A stretch of DNA of 64,000 bases from Labrys monachus (GTDB lineage: Bacteria > Pseudomonadota > Alphaproteobacteria > Rhizobiales > Labraceae), in the NCBI RefSeq assembly GCF_030814655.1, contig NZ_JAUSVK010000001.1, forward strand, positions 3,851,001-3,915,000. The letters run 5' to 3'. Position numbers and translations under genes: made by a program. The notes under the pieces were generated by a model. The model did no database searches and had not been told where the DNA came from. It saw only the letters and a list, made by a program, of their open reading frames with translations. Shown in pieces: positions 60,774 to 64,000 of this stretch (its first letter is position 1; every line of letters starts with the position of its first letter).

Positions 60774-63242
60774 TCAGTAGAGGCTGCCGGTGCCCGTGGT
60801 CACCGATCCGCCCGCCTGAGGCGCATCGTCCATGGCCCTGCCGTCCCCGCCGCCGCCACCCGAGCCGATCACCGAATAGCTGTCGGGCGGCGCGGTCCCC
60901 GTCTTGAACGCCTCGAGGAAGGAGTTCGAGCCGTTTCCGGCGGACCGCATGCCGCTCTTGCGGTCGATGCGGATCAGCTTGATGCCGGGCGGCACGCGGA
61001 AGGGCACCGGCGGCTTGTCGGCCAGCGCGTCGCGCATGAATTCGCCGAAGATCGGACCCGCGAGGCTGCCGCCCGTGATGCCGTTGCCGATATGGCGCGG
61101 CGTATCGTAACCGACATAGAGACCGCAGACGAGATCGGGCGAATAGCCGACGAACCAGGCGTCCTTCTCGTCGTTTGTCGTTCCGGTCTTGCCGGCGAGC
61201 GGCCGGTTGAGGGCCTTCAGCACCGTCGCGGTGCCGTGCTGGATGACACCTTCGAGCATGGACGTGACCTGGTAGGCGGTCATCGGGTCGAGCACCTGCT
61301 CGCTCTTGTCGATGAGCCTCGGCTCGTCCTGGCCATGCCAGGAATCCGCGTTGCAGCCCTGGCAGACCCGCTCGTCATGCTTGTAGATGGTGCGGCCCCA
61401 GCGATCCTGGATGCGGTCGATCAGGGTCGGCTTCAACAGGCGGCCGCCATTGGCGATCATGCCGTAGCCCGTCACCATGCGCAGCACCGTGGTGCCGCCG
61501 GCGCCGAGCGCCATCGAAAGATAGGGCGGCAGATCGTCGTAGACGCCGAAGCGACGCGCATATTCGGCGATCAGCGGCATGCCCATGTCCTGCGCCAGCC
61601 GCACGGTCATGACGTTGCGCGAATATTCGAGTCCGAAGCGCAGCGTCTGCGGGCCGTAGAAGCGGCCGCCATAATTCTCGGGGCGCCACGCGCCCTGGCC
61701 GTTGCCCTGGTCCACCTCGATCGGCGCATCCATGACCACCGAGGCCGGCGTATAGCCATTGTCCAGAGCGGCGGCATAGATGAACGGCTTGAAGGAGGAG
61801 CCGGGCTGGCGGATGGCCTGCGTCGCCCGGTTGAACTCGCTCTGGTCGTAGGAGAAGCCTCCGACCATGGCGAGCACGCGACCGGTATAGGGATCCTCCA
61901 CCACCATGGCGCCGGAAATCTCCGGGATCTGGCGCAGGCGAAAACGCCCGTCGGGCTTGGGCTCGACATAGACGACGTCACCCGGCTTCAGCACCTGGCT
62001 CACACGGGTGACGGCCCGGCCCCTGAGCGGCCCGGTCGCCCAGCGGGCCCATTTGACGCCGTCGAGATCGACGACCCCCGTCGGCCGGTCGGCGGAAAGG
62101 GCGCCGAACTTGTCCAGCGGCGGCTGCAGGCCGATGCGCGCCGTCGCGTCGCCCGATTCCAGCACGATGGCGACCTGCCAGGGCTGGATGTCGGTCATCC
62201 GCTTCTCGCCGGCGACGGCCTGGCCCCAGTCGTCCCCCGGCGGCACGTTCCGGATCGGCCCCCGGAAGCCGCCGCGCTCGTCGAAGTGGACGAGCCCGTC
62301 GATCATCGCCTTGCGCGCCTCGCGCTGCAGCTTCGGATCGAGCGTGGTGCGGACGGAAAGACCGCCCTCGTAAAGCTTGTCCTCGCCGTAGCGCTCCGCG
62401 ATCTCGCGGCGAACCTCCTCGGTGAAATAGCTCGCCGCGTAGCTCTGCGAGGCATCCACCTGGCGCGGCGTGATGGTGAGGGGTTCGGCCTGCGCCTTTT
62501 CGCCGTCGGCCTTGCTGACATAGCCGTTCTCGACCATCTGGCCGATCACCCAGTTGCGGCGGGTGACGGCGGCATCGTGCTGGCGGATCGGATTGTAGTT
62601 GTTGGGTCCCTTGGGCAGGGCCGCGAGGTAGGCGGCCTGCGCGACGGTGAGTTCGTCGACCGACTTGCCGAAATAGTTCAGCGCGGCGGCGGCCACACCG
62701 TAATTGCTCATGCCGAGATAGATCTCGTTCAGATAGAGCTCGAGGATCTTGTCCTTCGAATAGGTCTGCTCCAGGCGTAGCGCCAGGATCGCTTCCTTGA
62801 TCTTGCGCACGATGCTCTGGTCGGGCGCGAGGAAGAAGTTCTTGGCCACCTGCTGGGTGATCGTCGAAGCGCCCTGCGGCCGGCGGCCGGATCCGTGATG
62901 CTGGATGTTCAGCCAGATCGCGCGCATCACGCCTTCCGGATCGATGCCGATATGCGAATAGAAATTCTTGTCCTCGGCCGAGATGAAGGCGTGAATCAGC
63001 AGGGGCGGCACCACTTCGATCGGCAGGTACAGGCGGCGCTGGCGCGCATATTCGGCAAGCAACGTTCCGTCCCCGGCATGGACGCGCGTCATCACCGGCG
63101 GCTCGTAGTTCTCCAACTGTGTATAATCAGGCAGATCGAGTGTATTGGCGCGCACGTAATAAGCTGCCACGCCTCCCCCGACGAGGAACGTCAGCGACGC
63201 CGTTGTGAAAAGAAATCCAAGAAATCGAGCCAGCAATCTCAT
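60774..63242 (-). CDS. mrcA: Penicillin-binding protein 1A (bifunctional)
   Basis: An 822-residue cell-wall synthase. One N-terminal membrane helix (FLGFLFTTASLTFLVGGGVAAYYV); glycosyltransferase domain with AEDKNFYSHIGIDPEGV and GASTITQQVAKNFFL; an OB-like insert; transpeptidase motifs SSFKPF (SxxK), SRN and KTGTTNDEKDAWFVGY (KTG). ATG 63242 follows an in-frame GTG at 63245. Acts with the amidase encoded next door in wall growth and remodelling. Confidence 0.95.
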   Translation of the reverse strand: MRLLARFLGFLFTTASLTFLVGGGVAAYYVRANTLDLPDYTQLENYEPPVMTRVHAGDGTLLAEYARQRRLYLPIEVVPPLLIHAFISAEDKNFYSHIGIDPEGVMRAIWLNIQHHGSGRRPQGASTITQQVAKNFFLAPDQSIVRKIKEAILALRLEQTYSKDKILELYLNEIYLGMSNYGVAAAALNYFGKSVDELTVAQAAYLAALPKGPNNYNPIRQHDAAVTRRNWVIGQMVENGYVSKADGEKAQAEPLTITPRQVDASQSYAASYFTEEVRREIAERYGEDKLYEGGLSVRTTLDPKLQREARKAMIDGLVHFDERGGFRGPIRNVPPGDDWGQAVAGEKRMTDIQPWQVAIVLESGDATARIGLQPPLDKFGALSADRPTGVVDLDGVKWARWATGPLRGRAVTRVSQVLKPGDVVYVEPKPDGRFRLRQIPEISGAMVVEDPYTGRVLAMVGGFSYDQSEFNRATQAIRQPGSSFKPFIYAAALDNGYTPASVVMDAPIEVDQGNGQGAWRPENYGGRFYGPQTLRFGLEYSRNVMTVRLAQDMGMPLIAEYARRFGVYDDLPPYLSMALGAGGTTVLRMVTGYGMIANGGRLLKPTLIDRIQDRWGRTIYKHDERVCQGCNADSWHGQDEPRLIDKSEQVLDPMTAYQVTSMLEGVIQHGTATVLKALNRPLAGKTGTTNDEKDAWFVGYSPDLVCGLYVGYDTPRHIGNGITGGSLAGPIFGEFMRDALADKPPVPFRVPPGIKLIRIDRKSGMRSAGNGSNSFLEAFKTGTAPPDSYSVIGSGGGGGDGRAMDDAPQAGGSVTTGTGSLY

Positions 63243-63421
63243 CACAACGCTTTCATCGGCCTATTCTTGCGCGTGCGGGCGATACCCTCGGTCATGGGGA
63301 ACCGCCGCCAGCGCACCTGCGGCGCTCTTTACCACGCCGGAGCGATGGAACCCAAGCTTGGCAGGACTTCGGTAACGCTTTTGCGCCGGGTTTGTGGAAA
63401 AACTGCGACTCGTGTCCGCCG

Positions 63422-64000
63422 TCAGGGCAGCGCCTGCGTCGTGCCGCGCCTGCGTTCGGCGAAGAAGGCGTCGACGGCGGTCAGCACCGCGTCAGCCGCA
63501 TGGTCGCGCCATCCGTCCGACGTCAGCAGCTTCACGTCGTCCCGGCTCGAGAGATAGCCGAGCTCCAGCAGCACCGAGGGAATGTCGGGGGCGGTGAGAA
63601 CGAGGAATCCGGCCGACCGGTGCGGATTCTTGTTGAGCGTGGCGGCAGAGCGGAATTCGTCGATCAGCACATTGGCGAAACGGTTGGAGAAGGATTTGGT
63701 CTCGCGGCGGGTGAGATCAATCAGGATGTCGGCGACGTCGCCCGGTTCGGATGCCAGATCCACGCCGGCGATCGCGTCGGCCTTGTTCTCCTTCTCGGCA
63801 TAACGGGCCGATTCGGTATCCGAAGCCTTGTCGGACAGGGTGTAGATGGTCGCTCCCCTCACGCCGAAGGGATCGTGAAGCGTGTCGGCATGGACCGAGA
63901 TGAAGAGCGAGGCCTTGTTGGCGCGGGCGAACTGGATGCGGCCCATCAAGGTGATGAAGGTGTCGTCGTCCCGCGTCAGCACGGCGCGGTACCGGCCGGT
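63422..64000 (-). CDS. N-acetylmuramoyl-L-alanine amidase, AmiC type (C-terminal part; continues beyond window)
   Basis: At least 193 residues of an Amidase_3 domain: TRDDDTFITLMGRIQFAR, ANKASLFISVHADTLHD (zinc histidine), LELGYLSSRDDVKLL with the catalytic glutamate. It cleaves the stem peptide from muramic acid. The frame is open to the window edge, so the N-terminus is missing here. Directly upstream of mrcA on the same strand. Confidence 0.92.
   Translation of the reverse strand, partial: TGRYRAVLTRDDDTFITLMGRIQFARANKASLFISVHADTLHDPFGVRGATIYTLSDKASDTESARYAEKENKADAIAGVDLASEPGDVADILIDLTRRETKSFSNRFANVLIDEFRSAATLNKNPHRSAGFLVLTAPDIPSVLLELGYLSSRDDVKLLTSDGWRDHAADAVLTAVDAFFAERRRGTTQALP

Noticed and set aside
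60744-62780. Long plus-strand open frame antisense to mrcA
   Set aside because: mrcA has all catalytic motifs in order; the antisense frame shows none.

Overview
The window reads as an alphaproteobacterium, most likely a member of the Hyphomicrobiales (Rhizobiales). This rests on a high-GC sequence, a chromosomal gene set of guaB, an RsmB-like methyltransferase and guaA next to an aminotransferase, phaC, prfB and mrcA, and a conjugative element of the kind first described as ICEMlSymR7A of Mesorhizobium. I cannot name the genus.

Two worlds meet near position 49,800. From about 49,807 to 64,000 is ordinary chromosome: guaA, an rRNA m5C methyltransferase, guaB, an AlaC/DapL-type aminotransferase, a small lipoprotein, PHA synthase, an inositol-phosphatase-family enzyme, prfB with its classical +1 frameshift, penicillin-binding protein 1A and the end of an N-acetylmuramoyl-L-alanine amidase. 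From 1 to about 49,806 is an integrative and conjugative element (ICE) whose right end abuts the 3' end of guaA; its left end is outside the window. A tyrosine integrase, an AlpA-like factor and five ATACCGTC repeats lie at this end. A 53-nt tRNA-Leu 3' half, cut at the anticodon loop, at 47.7 kb hints at an older attachment site.

ICE core, left to right: accessory genes (DUF2493, flavin reductase, small proteins, DUF736); a control module (XRE regulator, QseM-like DUF2285 antiactivator, an FseA-like activator split by a +1 frameshift at a UUU-C site, and an RdfS-like excisionase); replication and partition (RepA with three iterons, parA, a ParB-like protein); DNA processing (TraF-type peptidase, lytic transglycosylase, candidate oriT, RlxS-type relaxase, TraG coupling protein); and a complete trbBCDEJ-K-LFGI mating-pair operon. 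The expected logic is that the XRE/QseM-like pair restrains FseA, FseA turns on RdfS, excision follows, RlxS nicks oriT, TraG hands the DNA to the Trb type IV secretion system, and RepA/ParA keep the excised circle.

Three insertions interrupt this core. (1) A 4,990-bp Tn7-like transposon (tnsA-tnsB-tnsC-tniQ, no cargo) sits in the sixth codon of parA with a perfect 5-bp target duplication, and its right end supplies a new in-frame start that keeps the ParA P-loop domain readable. (2) A 14-kb block of oxidoreductases, ester-cyclase-like proteins and their TetR/LysR regulators sits between the traG-linked ribbon-helix-helix gene and trbB. (3) A smaller block of LysR, SDR, AraC, DUF3861 and MarR genes follows the trb operon.

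The most interesting points are the cargo-free transposon with its parA target site and its TniQ with an extra C-terminal transposase-like helix-turn-helix region, the programmed-frameshift excision activator, and the conflicting attachment-site evidence at the right end.
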